The translations under genes and the position numbers were made by a program. Positions 7,707 to 16,433 of a DNA stretch of 63,244 bases are shown piece by piece (positions within the stretch are counted from its first letter, which is position 1; each line of letters starts with the position of its first letter). The DNA comes from Amoebidium appalachense. Its lineage: Eukaryota > Ichthyosporea. The stretch lies in assembly GCA_963693365.1 (NCBI GenBank), contig CAVNZM010000025.1, forward strand, positions 1-63,244, read 5' to 3'. Below the pieces are notes generated by a model that did no database searches, had not been told where the DNA came from, and was given only the letters and a program-made list of their open reading frames with translations.

Positions 7707-8987
7707 ATGTCTAGCTCGGCAATCGTTCAGCTGGTGTCCAAGGGCGTGCAGGACTCGGTACTGACCTTCAAGCCCACAAAGACCCTCTTCCGGAGCAAGT
7801 ATGCCCAGATCAGCAACTTCTCCATCGAGTTCTTCCGCGTGAACTTCCAGACCGCCCTGGACTACGGCTCGACCGGTTGCAACTGTGAGATCAGCCGCTC
7901 CGGTGATCTGATCAAGGACCTGTGGATCCACTTCAAGGTCCAGGCCCTCAAGCGCGGCCCCCCGGGCTCCGACCTGCTGCCGTACAACGCCCACTTCGTC
8001 AACATGCTGCCCTATGCGCTCTTCAACCGCATCGAGCTCAATGTAGGCACCTACCGCATCGACCAGCACGTGGGCCGCCTGCTGGCCATGCTTGAGGACA
8101 TCGAGACGCCCCCCGGCAAGGGCCTTGGCATCGCCATCGGCAAGGCTGAACACGTCAGCCAGCTGCGCGACTGGGCCAACCACGACATGGAGTACTTCTT
8201 CCCGCTGCAGTTCTGGTTCAATAGGAGGTACGGCGCCGCGCTCCCTATCGTCGCGCTGCAGTTCCACACTGTGCGTATCGACATCGACACCAAGCCCCTG
8301 CGCGACCTGATCAACGACGTCGGCGATCTGCAGCCGTCCTCGCAGACCGTGGGCAAGTATGGCGGCGCCATCTTCGACAGCAACGTCATCGTCGAGTACA
8401 TCTTCGTCGACGAGCAGGAGCGTGCCATGTGGGCACAGGCCCAGCGCCACGACTACCTAGTCGACCTCTGGCAGGAGAAGATGTTCAGCGTGAACATGAC
8501 CAGCACCGGCGGCCAGAAGCAGATCGTCACACAGCAGCTCAACTTCGGCTTCCCCGTCAAGGAGCTGCTGATCGTGTGCCAGCCCCGCGCGCGCAACAAC
8601 ACCCCTGGCCGCAACGACTTCTTCAACTTTGCCAGCCCCGGCAAGAACTTCAACAACCCCTTGTATCTGCCGATCCAGAAGATCGACGTCAAGTACAACA
8701 ACACGGGCATGCAGTACAACTACAGTGGTCTCTTCGCGCACAAGGTGCTTGTGCAGAAGTACCACACCCGCTCCCCCGCACTCAAGATGTTCATGGTCCC
8801 CTACGCCCTTCAACCCGAAGACTCCATTCAGCCAACCGGATCAACCAACTTCTCGCGCATCGACACCATCGACCTCAACCTCGAGATGCACGAGTCCATG
8901 ACCAACATGGTGGACTTCTGGGTCTACGCAAGAGGTCACAACCTAGTGAGCATCAGTGGTGGGATGCTATCAATTCGATTTAGTTGA
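7707..8987 (+). CDS. Major capsid protein (double jelly roll)
   Basis: A 426-residue protein that fits the NCLDV major capsid family: N-terminal IVQLVSKGVQDSVLT (family pattern QLV..G.QD..LT), then LFRSKYAQISNFSIEF, a Trp-rich DLIKDLWIHFKV strand, LFNRIELNVGTYRIDQ, and a C-terminal jelly roll with FNNPLYLPIQKIDVKYNN. About 430 residues is near the small end for NCLDV capsids. Trimers would tile the icosahedral shell. The 167 bp after the stop are A/T-rich and hold no gene. The start is the first in-frame Met and no break is seen. Confidence 0.93.
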   Translation: MSSSAIVQLVSKGVQDSVLTFKPTKTLFRSKYAQISNFSIEFFRVNFQTALDYGSTGCNCEISRSGDLIKDLWIHFKVQALKRGPPGSDLLPYNAHFVNMLPYALFNRIELNVGTYRIDQHVGRLLAMLEDIETPPGKGLGIAIGKAEHVSQLRDWANHDMEYFFPLQFWFNRRYGAALPIVALQFHTVRIDIDTKPLRDLINDVGDLQPSSQTVGKYGGAIFDSNVIVEYIFVDEQERAMWAQAQRHDYLVDLWQEKMFSVNMTSTGGQKQIVTQQLNFGFPVKELLIVCQPRARNNTPGRNDFFNFASPGKNFNNPLYLPIQKIDVKYNNTGMQYNYSGLFAHKVLVQKYHTRSPALKMFMVPYALQPEDSIQPTGSTNFSRIDTIDLNLEMHESMTNMVDFWVYARGHNLVSISGGMLSIRFS

Positions 8988-9154
8988 TCACCCATACTAA
9001 TCGATTCCAGTGTATACACAGACGACGTTATGATACGTGTAGAATTGTACCCTGCAAACAATCGATGTTATGCCATAGTACATATACAATTGGTCTGACG
9101 GACTTTATTTATTGTACCCATTCACGAGTCGATTACCCCTGATTTTGCACAGCT

Positions 9155-10857
9155 CTACACACTAAACATCGATGTGAATTTCTCCTCAAGATCGTCGACC
9201 ACAGGAAACACAAAGCGCGAAAGACCGCCGTACTTGCCAGAACCGTCCTTGTAAAGAACTACACACGGAGCGGCCTTGGGTCCGTGGGTCCCCGCCACCA
9301 GACCCATGTCGCGCAGGACGACAACGGGAACAAATAAAACCTTTGCCACAGATCCCTCAGGGAGGAAGACCATGAGGACGTCGAAATCATCGACAGCGTA
9401 GCAGGTCTTCTTTCTGTGGCCACCCGTGTAAGTCGCCAGAGCGAACTGCCAATACGTGCCCATATCCAAAGCCGTCTTTGCTTGCACTCGTTGGCCCTTC
9501 CAGTACATATCGAACCTGGCGTTGTGCTCGTGTACTTCGGGATACAAAAACTTGGTCTGTAGTACGCGCTCTATGGCCGCCTGCGTCTCGGTCTCTCTTT
9601 GCTGTTTCGACCCATTTGGGGTGTTTGCTTGGGCGTGTGTTCGCAGTTCGAGGTTCTCCTTCAGTCCATCAAGTGAAGTCACCAGCTGTCCGACGGACGC
9701 GACTTCCCTGTCCGCAAATCGTGTCCGCCCGCCTTGCCCGATGCTTATGTTGCCCGCCGCGTTCATGACCGATTCGTTTCCAGCAAAGATCCACAGCCGT
9801 CGTGCCTTACCGTCGTCCCCCACGCACGCAACCACTCCGCCTGAGTACTTGTTGCACCGCATAAAGGCGAACGCGGCTTCGTCGCCCGCCGAGTGCTGGT
9901 CTTTACTGTCACCGCGTAGCCACGGGGCTCTTCACCCGATTCCGTCACCCAAAGGAAATCGGCGGCACAGCTTTCCCGTGTCGGCATTATGGTCAGGCCG
10001 GCCTCTCTGAACATACTCATCACCCACTTCTTTCCTTCGGCACCTATCTCGGTCGCGTGCGCGCTTCGGCGTTCGAGGTTTATGCGTCGCTTCTCGGCAT
10101 ACTCTTCGTCGTTCTTGGGCAGTTCACAGCGTGGGCGCTTCGTGGTGGGCGTCTCTACTTCACCAGGCCCGAGTGCGCGGGCCCTCTTGTTGTTGGCACA
10201 CACGGGGCAGGCGTTGCCGAGCCGCGTGCGGTTGTGAATCCAGTTCTCCCACTCGTGGCCGCTCGCGCACACCCACCAAACCTTCATCTTCTTGCCGTGG
10301 TGCACACTGTCCGGCGTGGCCTCGCTGTTGTTGGTGGGGTGCCACTCGGCGGCGATGGCGGGGAACTTCGCGCGAAGCGTCTCGTCCGGCTTCACGCGCA
10401 TGTTGATCTCCTTGCGCTTGCAAGCTGGACAGCCCGGCCCGTTCTTCGTGCGGTTTGCGGGGCTGGCCTGCCACTCGGCATCACAGTCGGTGCGCGAGCA
10501 TTTCCACCAGAAGACCTTGCTCCCCTTGCCGATGTCGGATGGGGTGATTGGGTGGTTTTTCTCAAAGTGCCATTCTGTGGCGATGCCGGGGAAGAGCACC
10601 GCGAAGGTCTTGTCGGCATCGAGCTTCTTGGTAAAGTACTTCTTCGGGTCGGCACTCTTGCGGCACGCGACGCACCCCGGCGCCTGTTTGGTCCGCGCAA
10701 ACACGTACGCCTCCCACTCGGCGTTGCAGCCGGGTGTCCCGCAGCGCCACCACACCTTCTTGTTGGACTTGGCCCCCACGGACGACGGAGACAGTGGCGC
10801 GTTCTTGTTCGGGTGCCACTCGTGCGCGATGGCGGGGAAGGCTTCGGAGAGAGACAT
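9155..10857 (-). CDS. Zinc-ribbon repeat protein with nuclease-like C-terminus (one frameshift)
   Basis: Three consecutive modules of about 65 residues each contain EWHP/EWHF, WW(R/K)C, an aromatic EW pair and CPAC/CVAC or similar. This matches the treble-clef zinc-ribbon repeats (DUF4379 type) often fused to endonucleases. After them comes a charged linker and a C-terminal domain with VTVK and RVQAKTALDMG/YWQFAL segments that could be a restriction-endonuclease-like fold. The frame changes once near 9905; the reading on each side is convincing. ATG 10857 is chosen over 11187 because the zinc modules begin there and a TTTTAA lies about 40 nt upstream. A DNA-cleaving role is inferred. Confidence 0.65.
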
Positions 10858-11196
10858 CTTGCAGGTTTGATGGCCGTTGGGTGTTCCGGGGGCTTTTAAC
10901 GTTTCGCGAAGATCGATCTCGGTGGGTGATGACGTAGTCTTATCGGTGACGCAATCAACGCCCAACGCGATGACGCCGTGATGTCCGGTGAAGCAATCAC
11001 ACCCGAAGGCGACACAACGCAATGCCGCGGGAAGAAGGTGCAGCGGACGTACCCCTAACGTGCGTCGTGTCGGCGTTCCTCGTGTGAACTCATCGCAAAG
11101 AGAGTAGCTCGATCGCCAATGTGGAACACAAAGGTATAAAAGGCACGACGCGTCGCGAAAAACTCGCCACTTTATTTTCTCGTCCAACCACTAGGC
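10858..11196. other. Divergent intergenic region (339 bp)
   Basis: No convincing gene. It separates the zinc-ribbon gene (leftward) from the PD-(D/E)XK gene (rightward). A TTTTAA at about 10894-10899 may serve the leftward gene and a TATA box at 11135-11141 the rightward one. Confidence 0.5.
11135..11141 (+). promoter_or_regulatory. TATA box upstream of PD-(D/E)XK nuclease gene
   Basis: TATAAAA within AAGGTATAAAAGGC, 56 nt upstream of ATG 11197. Confidence 0.55.
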
Positions 11197-12054
11197 ATGT
11201 CCATCCTGACCATCTACTGCACCGAGCTCGCCGCCCTTGCCGGCCGCCACCTCTACCGCAGCGTCCCCGAGGCCGTCGACGCACTGCTCTGCCACAACGA
11301 ACAGGCCGTGTTCCGCAGCTACCCGCACCTGCGCGGCCGCCTGCGTGAGGCCCGGCTCAGGGAGGCCGCGAGCCGCAAGGCCGAGTTCCTCTGCCGCAAG
11401 CGCCATGCCGACACGCTCGAGAGCAGCCTGACCAAGATGGCCAAAGCCGAGTCTGCCGACGAGCTGCGCTTCCTGCTGGACGACGCGCTGGCTACCATCG
11501 ACGACCCGGACGAGCGCGAAATCGTCAAGGGCGTCATCTTCAAGACCCGCGGCCTGGACGGCGAGGACGCCGTGCTCGACGCGTACGAGAAGCTGACCGG
11601 CAAGAAGCTGACCGAACGCAATACTGTCTTCCGGAAGTCCAAGCCCTTCACCACGCGTGGCGGGGTGACGTACCAGATCGGCGGCCGTCTGGATGCCGTG
11701 TGCGACGAGCTCGGCCGCCTCGTCGAGGTCAAGAACCGCGTCAACAAGTTCCACATCCCCGCCTACGACCGCATCCAGGTCATGGGCTACTTTGCCATCA
11801 CCGGCCTGCAGGCCTGCGAGTTCATCCAGTGCCTCTGCGGGGAGCTGCAGACAGAGACCCTGACCTACGACGAGGACGCCTGGATCCCCGTGCAGCGCGC
11901 GCTCGAGGACACACTCGACCGCTACGTGACCCCCGACCCCGAACCCGAGCAGGACGAGGAGCCCCCCGCCCCGAGGAGCCCCCCCAGCCCTACCCAGACA
12001 CAGGCTCAGCCCTCGTCTGCGTCGTCCGAGCCCGCCGTGTCCGAGTCGCAATAA
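11197..12054 (+). CDS. PD-(D/E)XK superfamily nuclease
   Basis: A 285-residue protein. The helical N-terminal 130 residues are followed by a nuclease core: GGRLDAV (Asp), then GRLVEVKNRVN (the E-x-K pair), then a DRIQVMGYFAITGLQACEF helix-strand typical of YqaJ/lambda-exonuclease-like and NCLDV nucleases. The last 45 residues are an acidic, Pro/Ser-rich tail. Likely role: DNA end processing or recombination. The stop TAA is nested in AATAAA, giving a compact 3' end that overlaps the convergent gene by 49 bp. Confidence 0.78.
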   Translation: MSILTIYCTELAALAGRHLYRSVPEAVDALLCHNEQAVFRSYPHLRGRLREARLREAASRKAEFLCRKRHADTLESSLTKMAKAESADELRFLLDDALATIDDPDEREIVKGVIFKTRGLDGEDAVLDAYEKLTGKKLTERNTVFRKSKPFTTRGGVTYQIGGRLDAVCDELGRLVEVKNRVNKFHIPAYDRIQVMGYFAITGLQACEFIQCLCGELQTETLTYDEDAWIPVQRALEDTLDRYVTPDPEPEQDEEPPAPRSPPSPTQTQAQPSSASSEPAVSESQ

Positions 12055-12503
12055 ATGTCGTTAAAGTATGGTAGTGGCATGTCCAGCCGCCGGAGCACTG
12101 GCTCGTAGAAGTGCGCCGCCTCCACGTACTGGCAGAAACACCCGATGTCCTCTAGCTGCTTGGGGATGGCCTGCTCACTCTCCGTGACCACGCCCCCCTT
12201 GGACACGTACGTGCACGGGCTTCGGTTGCACGACACCACCTCCAACCACGCCTTGAACGCATTGCCTGGCCTCCGCACCCGCACGCGCGCCTTGCCACAC
12301 ACCCCCAACTCCCGCACCACGTCGCTCGACTCTCTGAACCGCCGGTACAGCACGCACGCCTGCAGGCCCTCGGGGGTCCTGGCTGCGCACACCGCCTTTG
12401 CACCGTGCGCGAGCAGCGACGCGGCAAACTCGCGCGCGTCGACCTTCGCGTCAGTCTCGACCGCAAAGACCCGGGCCCGGCTGCCGTCGTGGCGATTATC
12501 CAT
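12006..12503 (-). CDS. Unknown protein (165 aa) with acidic tail
   Basis: Begins MDNRHDGSRARVFAVETDAK and ends in an Asp-rich tail (CDSDTAGSDDADEG). The middle has several Cys (ACVLYRRFRESS, VSCNRSPCTYV, GCFCQYVEAAHFYEP) but no recognised zinc signature. ATG 12503 is chosen because the start of the divergent gene lies 17 bp away (12520), as at other divergent pairs here; a longer frame reaches 12644. Function unknown. Confidence 0.6.
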   Translation of the reverse strand: MDNRHDGSRARVFAVETDAKVDAREFAASLLAHGAKAVCAARTPEGLQACVLYRRFRESSDVVRELGVCGKARVRVRRPGNAFKAWLEVVSCNRSPCTYVSKGGVVTESEQAIPKQLEDIGCFCQYVEAAHFYEPVLRRLDMPLPYFNDIYCDSDTAGSDDADEG

Positions 12504-12519
12504 GCTCCTACAAGCAATA

Positions 12520-13029
12520 ATGTCTGGGGAACACGATCCTCTGACCGTGCGCTGTATGGCCTGGGAGTGCGACCGACCGCTGTCGATCCGTGTTTTAGGG
12601 GCCTTCCAGTGGGAGAAGGGCGGGCTGCGGTTTAAGAACGTCACGGACCCCCTCCATTTTTTCTACCCGGGCCAGGCCGTCGCCGTGCAGCACCACGTCC
12701 GCACGATCGTGTCAGTCGACGCCGCGCGCGGGGTCTTGGCGTTCGACGAGCCCCTGCCCATCATGACCAAGCCCAAGGATATCGAGGTGTACGTAGACCC
12801 GCACGTGCGTGGCCGCGTGCTCACGGGGTCCGGCGGGGAGGTCATGGCCGTCTGCCGCGACGGCCACATCAGCACGCCCTGGCTTGACCGGCTGGTGGAA
12901 AACGTCGATGGGCACGTCGTTCTTGCCAACGGCTGGCGCATCCACGCGGACGGCGACGCCGTGCTCTTCTCGATGCCGTCGGGCGAGCCCCGCATGCGTC
13001 TGGACCCCAACAGCCTGGAGCTGCTTTGA
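12520..13029 (+). CDS. Unknown beta-rich protein (169 aa)
   Basis: Starts MSGEHDPLTVRCMAWECDRPL. The sequence alternates short hydrophobic strands and turns with many Val, Gly and Asp (GQAVAVQHHVRTIVSVDAA and a WRIHADGDAVLFSM segment), which suggests a beta-sandwich. No signal peptide or membrane segment. Divergent from the gene at 12006-12503 with only 16 bp between starts. A structural role is possible; no family recognised. Confidence 0.6.
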   Translation: MSGEHDPLTVRCMAWECDRPLSIRVLGAFQWEKGGLRFKNVTDPLHFFYPGQAVAVQHHVRTIVSVDAARGVLAFDEPLPIMTKPKDIEVYVDPHVRGRVLTGSGGEVMAVCRDGHISTPWLDRLVENVDGHVVLANGWRIHADGDAVLFSMPSGEPRMRLDPNSLELL

Positions 13030-13087
13030 CGGCGTTTTTGAGGCCAGGAACCACCCGCCGAATATAATTTAGTGGTACTGGTATAAT

Positions 13088-13387
13088 ATGTCGTCAATGG
13101 GACTGGATAGCACACTTGGCAGCACAAACGGCGCGCTGAGGAGCATGAGGAACCCGCTCTTCCTCGCGGTCGTCACGGGTCTCACCGGCTACTTCGTGTA
13201 CCCACCCAACGACTCGCTCGTCCGTCTGCAGAAGAAGTGGCCCATCCTCCGCTACGTGTTTCTGTTCCTGCTCATCTGGCAGGGCCCCGGCAGCGGGCAG
13301 AACCTCACGCGCACGCTCATTGCCGTGGGTCTCGTTTATCTCCTCCTCAACTACGCCGTCCCCGCCATCGAGCAGAGCACATCGTAA
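13088..13387 (+). CDS. Small two-pass membrane protein (99 aa)
   Basis: Two hydrophobic stretches are visible: about residues 24-42 (NPLFLAVVTGLTGYFVYP) and 55-90, where YVFLFLLIWQG and TLIAVGLVYLLLNYAV flank a Gly-rich turn. Short proteins of this type are common virion-membrane components in NCLDVs. The stop TAA is followed at once by ATAAA, a probable 3'-processing signal. Function unknown. Confidence 0.65.
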   Translation: MSSMGLDSTLGSTNGALRSMRNPLFLAVVTGLTGYFVYPPNDSLVRLQKKWPILRYVFLFLLIWQGPGSGQNLTRTLIAVGLVYLLLNYAVPAIEQSTS

Positions 13388-13437
13388 ATAAAGCACGCAC
13401 CGCCCCACCGCACACATAAATTGCTGATACGTATACA

Positions 13438-13650
13438 ATGGGGCTGGAGCAGTTGATCATAGACCAACTGGACAACAAGAAGAGGCGCGCGCGCACGCGC
13501 CGCGCGGCCGCACAGGGCCGGCCAGCGGTAGGCGGCAGCAACAAGGCCGACCTTGCCAAGCTGGACACCGCCGAGGCCGAAACAAAGGACCTGCTCAAGC
13601 TCATACGCAAAGTGCGCAACCAGATGGCCAAGAACAAGAAGGCGGGCTAG
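13438..13650 (+). CDS. Small basic protein (70 aa)
   Basis: MGLEQLIIDQLDNKKRRAR followed by an Arg/Ala-rich stretch and a helical LLKLIRKVRNQMAKNKK tail. Net charge is strongly positive, so nucleic-acid binding is plausible. The N-terminal MG could accept myristate, but the following residues (LEQL) do not fit the usual motif well. The stop overlaps the stop of the 25-residue reverse-strand gene. Confidence 0.5.
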   Translation: MGLEQLIIDQLDNKKRRARTRRAAAQGRPAVGGSNKADLAKLDTAEAETKDLLKLIRKVRNQMAKNKKAG

Positions 13651-13724
13651 CCGATGGGGGCGGTCCATACGTACAGCGCGAGAACCAGGACCACAATAAA
13701 GAACAACATGAGCACGGGTTTCAT
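13647..13724 (-). CDS. 25-residue single-pass membrane micropeptide
   Basis: A complete reverse-strand frame from an ATG to a TAG encodes 25 residues that are almost entirely hydrophobic (MKPVLMLFFIVVLVLALYVW, then five more). The composition is that of a membrane helix and is unlikely by chance in such a GC-rich sequence. It lies in the only gap between two clear genes. It could be a virion membrane micropeptide like those known from other large DNA viruses. Short length keeps confidence moderate. Confidence 0.5.
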   Translation of the reverse strand: MKPVLMLFFIVVLVLALYVWTAPIG

Positions 13725-13776
13725 TTATTGTTGCCACACAATTGATCGACGTGTCCGGGGTGCCGGGCTAGTATTC

Positions 13777-14955
13777 TTAGGCATCGAGCATTGGGGCGCC
13801 CCCAGGCGCGCCATGCATGCCCACGCCCATCACATCCGATTCGGTGAGGGCTGGGTCGGGCGTGTCGGGTAGATTGAAGGCTCCCGCGTCTGCGCCGCTC
13901 GCAGGCCCGCCGAACAAGTTCTGCCCCAAGTGTGCAATGGACTCATCGAAGTCTCCGGCATCGGGCAGGTCGGCGCCTTCGGTGCTTCGCTCCGATGGGT
14001 TGCCCATTCTGACCACCTCGCGCCCCAGCTTCTCGAGGTCGTCGCGCACGGCCTGCAGCCTCACAACGTAGCTAAACGCCGGCTTCATTTTCAACATGCT
14101 GTCGATTGCCGCCGTGGCGTTGTTGATCAGCTTGCGGCACTTGCTCAGCAGCTCGTGCGAAAGGCGGAGCTGGTTGGTTATGGACCTGTTGATGGGTCCA
14201 AACGAGGGCGGTGCTACGGACAGATCGACGTTTTGGTTGAAGGGGTACACATCCTTGTCGCGCACGTGCTTTCGATAGAGGGGTGAGCTGAAGAGCTGGT
14301 TGCGCAGGTTCTTCGTGATGCGCAGGTATGTGGCGGCCAGTGACTTGTAGACGGCCAGTCGCTTCAGCAGTTGCTCTGCCCCGATGTTGATCTGGTTCTG
14401 GGCCGCGTTGTTCAAGAAGGCTTCCTTGGCTGCCTTGGTCACCTCACCCAGGTCCGTGTCGTCGGGCTCGATCTTCATGTCGTCGGCCTTCTTCTTGAGC
14501 GACTTGAACTCCTCCTGGAGGGCGTTGATATCCTCCGACAGCTTGTTGTCGATGTACTGCTTGGCGAGAATCTTGGCGTTGGTCTTGATCTTGTTGAGGT
14601 GCAGGTCGATCCGCGCCATCATCTCGGCCTGGCTCGCCGCGTGCCCCGTAGCCAGCGGCAGCACCTTGCCCACCGCCTCGAGCTTCTTCTTCTGGTGGTC
14701 AAGCAGCTCCTTGGTCGACACGTGCGTGCGCTCCTTTCGCTTTAGGTCCTCGGCATACGCCGCTTTACTTTTCTTGGCCTGGTGCTTGACCAGCGCCTGG
14801 TGCTCCTTGATCTTGCGCTTCTTGGCGGCCACATCCCTCGCCATCTCCCTCGCAAACGCGGCTTTGCTTTCCACGGGCTTGTCCAAGTCCCCCCACATCT
14901 TGAAACGGTCGCGGGGCTGTTTCAGCGCCTCCTCCAACTTCTGCGCTCGGTTCAT
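13777..14955 (-). CDS. Helical/coiled-coil structural-type protein (392 aa)
   Basis: The first 200 residues are highly charged and heptad-like (KLEEALKQPRDRFKMWGDL, then long Lys/Glu/Ala helices), indicating coiled coil. The middle is helical with LRITKNLRNQLFSSPLYRKH. The last 70 residues are Gly/Asp/Pro-rich and acidic. It heads a run of reverse-strand genes (13777-16398) encoding basic or coiled-coil proteins, which suggests a block for virion internal components. No known domain. Confidence 0.7.
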   Translation of the reverse strand: MNRAQKLEEALKQPRDRFKMWGDLDKPVESKAAFAREMARDVAAKKRKIKEHQALVKHQAKKSKAAYAEDLKRKERTHVSTKELLDHQKKKLEAVGKVLPLATGHAASQAEMMARIDLHLNKIKTNAKILAKQYIDNKLSEDINALQEEFKSLKKKADDMKIEPDDTDLGEVTKAAKEAFLNNAAQNQINIGAEQLLKRLAVYKSLAATYLRITKNLRNQLFSSPLYRKHVRDKDVYPFNQNVDLSVAPPSFGPINRSITNQLRLSHELLSKCRKLINNATAAIDSMLKMKPAFSYVVRLQAVRDDLEKLGREVVRMGNPSERSTEGADLPDAGDFDESIAHLGQNLFGGPASGADAGAFNLPDTPDPALTESDVMGVGMHGAPGGAPMLDA

Positions 14956-15003
14956 GTATGATGGTACCCCTATAATATCAAACTGGCGCCCCAGACCGGC
15001 GAT

Positions 15004-15504
15004 TTATGACGCACCAACCCCGTCCCTCCGGTACGTGGATCCCATGACCCCCCCGCTCCAACTCACGTCTGGGTCCACGAACGCCAACGCCACACTCCCC
15101 GCCATTTCCCGAACGCGCGTCTGCAGCTCCGCGAGTTTTCCGTACAGCGCAACCCAGAACGCCTTCTCTCGGTGGTACTCGCGGGTTCGCTTCTCCATGA
15201 TGTCCTGGGCGGCGTACACCTTCGCCAGCTGTTTCGACTGCCAGTCGAGCAGCGCCTGCTTGGACCCGGTCGCCCGGGCCAGCTCGCCCGCCATGGCCTC
15301 GAGTACCTGCCGAGTGACCTGGAGGCGCTGACGAGTGGGCTCGGATGACTTCCGTAGCACGTCCGCCTCCGCGCGCTTCAGCCCTCTGGCCTTGAGGCTG
15401 ACCAGCTGTCGGTGCTCTCTATCCCTGCGCGCAACTTCCTTGCGCGCACTCTGGAGCTCGCGCAGTTCGCGGCGCATTTCCGTGCGCGTGGTCTGAAACG
15501 ACAT
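15004..15504 (-). CDS. Coiled-coil protein (166 aa)
   Basis: Starts MSFQTTRTEMRRELRELQSA and is Arg/Glu/Leu-rich and helical for 130 residues, ending in a Gly/Ser-rich tail. The layout resembles the neighbouring 15523-15930 product (basic helical), so both may be internal scaffold or DNA-associated proteins. The AATAAA of the upstream gene lies about 18-24 nt before the start. Function unknown. Confidence 0.6.
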   Translation of the reverse strand: MSFQTTRTEMRRELRELQSARKEVARRDREHRQLVSLKARGLKRAEADVLRKSSEPTRQRLQVTRQVLEAMAGELARATGSKQALLDWQSKQLAKVYAAQDIMEKRTREYHREKAFWVALYGKLAELQTRVREMAGSVALAFVDPDVSWSGGVMGSTYRRDGVGAS

Positions 15505-15522
15505 TGATTCGTGCGTGCATTT

Positions 15523-15930
15523 TTATTGCGTCTCGCCCGCGGGCCCGAGCCCCAGCTCGCCCTCGTTCACCAGCGCAGCCAGTTGTCTACCGTACTCGGC
15601 GGCCGCGACGGGGTGCCGCTCGCCCAACGTCACAATGTCCCTACCAACCCTCTTCATAAGTGCAAGCGCATTCTTTTTGGCAAGATGCGCCGCCCTCGCC
15701 GACACCCGAAGCGCGTGCCGCAGCTGCACCACGCGTTCGTTCCACCGCAACCGACGCCGGTAGACGTTCTTGAGCTGTGCCGTCTCCTCCCGGCGCTTGG
15801 CTCTCTTCCCGGCCATCGAGGTAGCAAGCCGCCGCCGAAATTGGCGGAGTTCCTTCATGCTATTGACCGACACTTTGCACACAATCACGGCCCCGCAACC
15901 GTTCCGCATGGCCCCACGAACGTGCTGCAT
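15523..15930 (-). CDS. Basic helical protein (135 aa)
   Basis: An Arg/Lys-rich helical protein (ELRQFRRRLATSMAGKRAKR and AHLAKKNALALMKRVGRD segments). The first 24 residues look poor, and Met-25 (MKELRQ) is a reasonable alternative start. The stop TAA sits inside AATAAA. Strong positive charge suggests DNA packaging or a core protein, but no family is recognised. Confidence 0.5.
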   Translation of the reverse strand: MQHVRGAMRNGCGAVIVCKVSVNSMKELRQFRRRLATSMAGKRAKRREETAQLKNVYRRRLRWNERVVQLRHALRVSARAAHLAKKNALALMKRVGRDIVTLGERHPVAAAEYGRQLAALVNEGELGLGPAGETQ

Positions 15931-16109
15931 CGGCCGCGGAACGAACCGAGCGCGTAAGGCGACTGCACGAGCCCCTCCTGGTATGCCCTCATGAGCATTC
16001 GCTGGTGCATGATTTCGCTGGCGCCTCCTCTCCCGCCCCGGCGTAGGCCATGCCGCCGCCTGCGTGAAATCCGTGCTCGTCTCGTCTTACGCATTTGTCT
16101 TTCGCACAA
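15885..16109 (-). CDS. Small Arg-rich protein (about 70 aa)
   Basis: The frame opens MCERQMRKTRRARISRRRRH; the Met at 16094 is the likelier start because the protamine-like Arg run begins there. A Gly/Arg linker and a neutral tail follow. It overlaps the downstream gene by about 45 bp if that gene's first Met is used. Similar very basic short proteins are at 41583-41705 and 50333-50500. A DNA-condensing role is inferred from charge only. Confidence 0.4.
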   Translation of the reverse strand: MCERQMRKTRRARISRRRRHGLRRGGRGGASEIMHQRMLMRAYQEGLVQSPYALGSFRGRCSTFVGPCGTVAGP

Positions 16110-16128
16110 TAAACTGCGCTTGTCCCCT

Positions 16129-16398
16129 CTAGTTCCCGCTAAACCGCGCGGCTATGTAGCCCGCCAGCAGCGACCCCACGATGGCAGCCGCCAGCGACAC
16201 GAAGAACAGGAGAAGCAAGAACTGCGGGCTCCCCGCACGAACCAGTACTCCTGTTGGCGTGGCTCGGGGGGGCGGGCAGGCGACGCGCTTGGCCCGCGGC
16301 GGTGGCTGTTCGTCCTCCTGTTCGTCAAAGTCCTCGCTGCTCTCGTCGAGCGAATCGATAGGCGGGCGAGACTCGTTCTTGCTCTTGTGGCTGTCCAT
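16129..16398 (-). CDS. Tail-anchored membrane protein (89 aa)
   Basis: Starts MDSHKSKNESRPPIDSLDES, with an acidic Ser/Asp/Glu-rich N-terminal half, a Pro/Arg linker, then a C-terminal membrane helix of about 25 residues (FLLLLFFVSLAAAIVGSLLA) and a short tail. ATG 16398 is chosen over the Met five codons upstream because the acidic domain starts there. Divergent from the protease gene with 35 bp between starts. Probably a virion membrane protein. Confidence 0.6.
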   Translation of the reverse strand: MDSHKSKNESRPPIDSLDESSEDFDEQEDEQPPPRAKRVACPPPRATPTGVLVRAGSPQFLLLLFFVSLAAAIVGSLLAGYIAARFSGN

Positions 16399-16433
16399 TG
16401 TACAATGGCACACATAAAATTCACATCCCGGTT

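Noticed and set aside
10057-10899. 280-codon + frame
   Set aside because: Antisense to the zinc-ribbon repeat gene, whose three modules are unmistakable.
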